Shown one piece after another: positions 14,986 through 15,703 of a stretch of DNA of 15,703 nt. The DNA is from Entrophospora sp. SA101 (Eukaryota; Glomeromycota; Glomeromycetes; Entrophosporales; Entrophosporaceae). The first letter of the stretch is position 1, and each line of letters starts with the position of its first letter. The stretch spans positions 31,790 to 47,492 of the forward strand of contig CAUDNR010004473.1 in assembly GCA_958430865.1 (NCBI GenBank), written 5' to 3'. A model generated the notes under the pieces. The model was given only the letters and a program-made list of their open reading frames with translations, was not told the DNA's origin and searched no databases. The position numbers were made by a program, and so were the translations under genes.

Positions 14986-15219
14986 TCAGAAATATACATA
15001 TTTTATAGTGGAGTTAGTGCCAGGTGTGGAACACCATTTCACAAGAAATAGGAACATATGAGTCGGGGACTCTGGACTTTGTCCATTCTCTAATGACAGG
15101 CCATTAACAAATTTTACTTTAAGATTTTCATTATCTAGATCCACGTCCAAGACTTGCTCTAAATAGATAAGCAATGTCTGGAGATCATCAAGTTCTTCTG
15201 GGATCTTGTTAAGTACCAT
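14986..15219 (-). CDS. Short ORF, possible remnant of a retroelement gag-like protein
   Basis: This 77-codon minus-strand ORF has a convincing first part (IPEELDDLQTLLIYLEQVLD, DLDNENLKVKFVNGLSLENG) and a less protein-like end (SPTHMFLFLVKWCSTPGTNS). The pattern LKVKFVNGLS-x-EN recalls gag-like segments of retrotransposons (the 'F..GLSPE.' helix), but this is a weak resemblance. The change in character after LENG suggests a frame break near 15085. No reverse transcriptase or long terminal repeat is seen nearby. It may also be an exon of a host gene. Confidence 0.3.
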   Translation of the reverse strand: MVLNKIPEELDDLQTLLIYLEQVLDVDLDNENLKVKFVNGLSLENGQSPESPTHMFLFLVKWCSTPGTNSTIKYVYF

Positions 15220-15415
15220 ACCATATTAATCAAAATTACTATTGATATATTATACACTATATCTCTAGCAGAAAAAAATAACTAATGATTATTTATCTAT
15301 TTCCATTATATCTACTATCACCCGCAATCCATGATGAGTAATCAAGAAAAAATTTGCCGATATCAGTTTCTGATATAATAGCTTTATAGATCTTTTTGAT
15401 TCAAGTTGGATTGCA
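15220..15415. other. Short intergenic stretch with a small inverted repeat
   Basis: No gene is seen. ATATCAG-ttt-CTGATAT at 15360-15376 can form a 7-bp hairpin. It lies about 40 bp beyond the stop of the minus-strand ORF at 15416. Confidence 0.5.
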
Positions 15416-15703
15416 TCACATTTCTGCTAACATCGAATCTATTTCTGCGATTTGGGCATCGAAAGGATTATAATTCTTAGGCTGAGATTTAGGTTCGGGT
15501 TCAGTATTAGTATCAAGATTGGTATCGGAATCAGAAGAAGTGTCACCCTCAGCATAATAAGTTCCAGAATCAAAACGGTTGATCTTATGTCTCATTGCAA
15601 TTCTACAAAGTAAACTAAGATGTTGTGCCGTTGGATTTTGACTACCATGAACTTTAGAAGCATGTTTACTCCCTATTTTTCTCAATCTTTTGGCAGTAAT
15701 ACC
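15416..15703 (-). CDS. Partial ORF open at the right edge, acidic C-terminal tail
   Basis: The minus-strand frame is open to the window edge, so the gene or exon starts to the right. The visible 95 residues begin GITAKRLRKIGSKHASKVHG and continue with AQHLSLLCRIAMRHKINRFD. They then pass to an acidic, threonine-rich tail (SSDSDTNLDTNTEPEPKS) and end FDAQIAEIDSMLAEM. No ATG occurs between the edge and the conserved-looking part. RFDSGTYY has a passing likeness to the FDSGDY site of endosulfines (PP2A inhibitors), but the rest does not match that family, so the protein is left unnamed. The basic start followed by an acidic tail would suit a nuclear or ribosome-associated protein. Confidence 0.4.
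   Translation of the reverse strand, partial: GITAKRLRKIGSKHASKVHGSQNPTAQHLSLLCRIAMRHKINRFDSGTYYAEGDTSSDSDTNLDTNTEPEPKSQPKNYNPFDAQIAEIDSMLAEM

Noticed and set aside
15416..15703. Endosulfine identity from RFDSGTYY
   Set aside because: Only a few residues match; the conserved flanking sequence of endosulfines is not present.
1..15703. CRISPR arrays, tRNA or rRNA genes, Polinton terminal inverted repeats
   Set aside because: None was found by eye: no regular spacer-repeat pattern, no cloverleaf-like sequence, and no matching inverted ends within the window.

Overview
The window looks like AT-rich nuclear DNA of an arbuscular mycorrhizal fungus, most likely Rhizophagus irregularis or a close relative in the Glomeromycotina. 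Three things point there: short GT-AG introns (54-85 nt) in several genes; a lineage-typical protein family (RING-type or coiled-coil N-terminus, acidic/serine-rich linker, a 'SYYYFGEE / RWYYYSEGY' helical module, a CPxC zinc module); and a Polinton-like gene set. The organism call is an inference from family recognition and base composition; no search was run.

Left block (1-3670): four intronless genes. They are a retroviral-type integrase (18-1223 +), a zinc-ribbon plus PD-(D/E)xK-like endonuclease (1185-1706 -), an A32/FtsK-type DNA-packaging ATPase (1886-2659 +) and a coiled-coil protein (2699-3268 -). Integrase plus packaging ATPase is the signature of Polinton/Maverick elements. No protein-primed polymerase B, capsid or protease gene and no terminal inverted repeat is visible, so this is the end of an element that runs off the left edge, or a degraded one. 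The integrase appears to have Lys in place of the catalytic Glu, and both the ATPase start and the coiled-coil gene have decayed partial copies just upstream of them.

Middle (3670-7050): short dispersed and tandem repeats, a frame-disrupted gene (3963-4627 -) whose frame change sits on a slippery-looking A run, a three-exon gene (5263-6112 -) whose C-terminus is supplied by a dispersed repeat, and a small two-exon gene (6287-6648 -).

Accessory gene cluster (7048-11300): a divergent pair consisting of a RING-type gene (7048-8061 -) and a long gene split by one in-frame TGA (8472-10295 +). A third gene follows (10422-11299 +) that shares the zinc module and is frameshifted near its end.

Right part (11300-15703): the last two exons of an MFS transporter (11619-11990 -), a broken ORF (12120-12487 -), a spliced gene lacking its 5' end (13194-13908 -), a cysteine/histidine-rich small protein with an overlapping upstream ORF (14569-14895 +), and two weakly supported ORFs at the right edge.

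The overall picture is an accessory, repeat-rich region where gene fragments accumulate. The most interesting non-gene signal is a dispersed element: T-tract, then GCAAAAGTGATCGG, then a hairpin. It occurs just upstream of three unrelated ORFs in the same orientation relative to each, and once, as a perfect 20-bp palindrome, inside a coding region.
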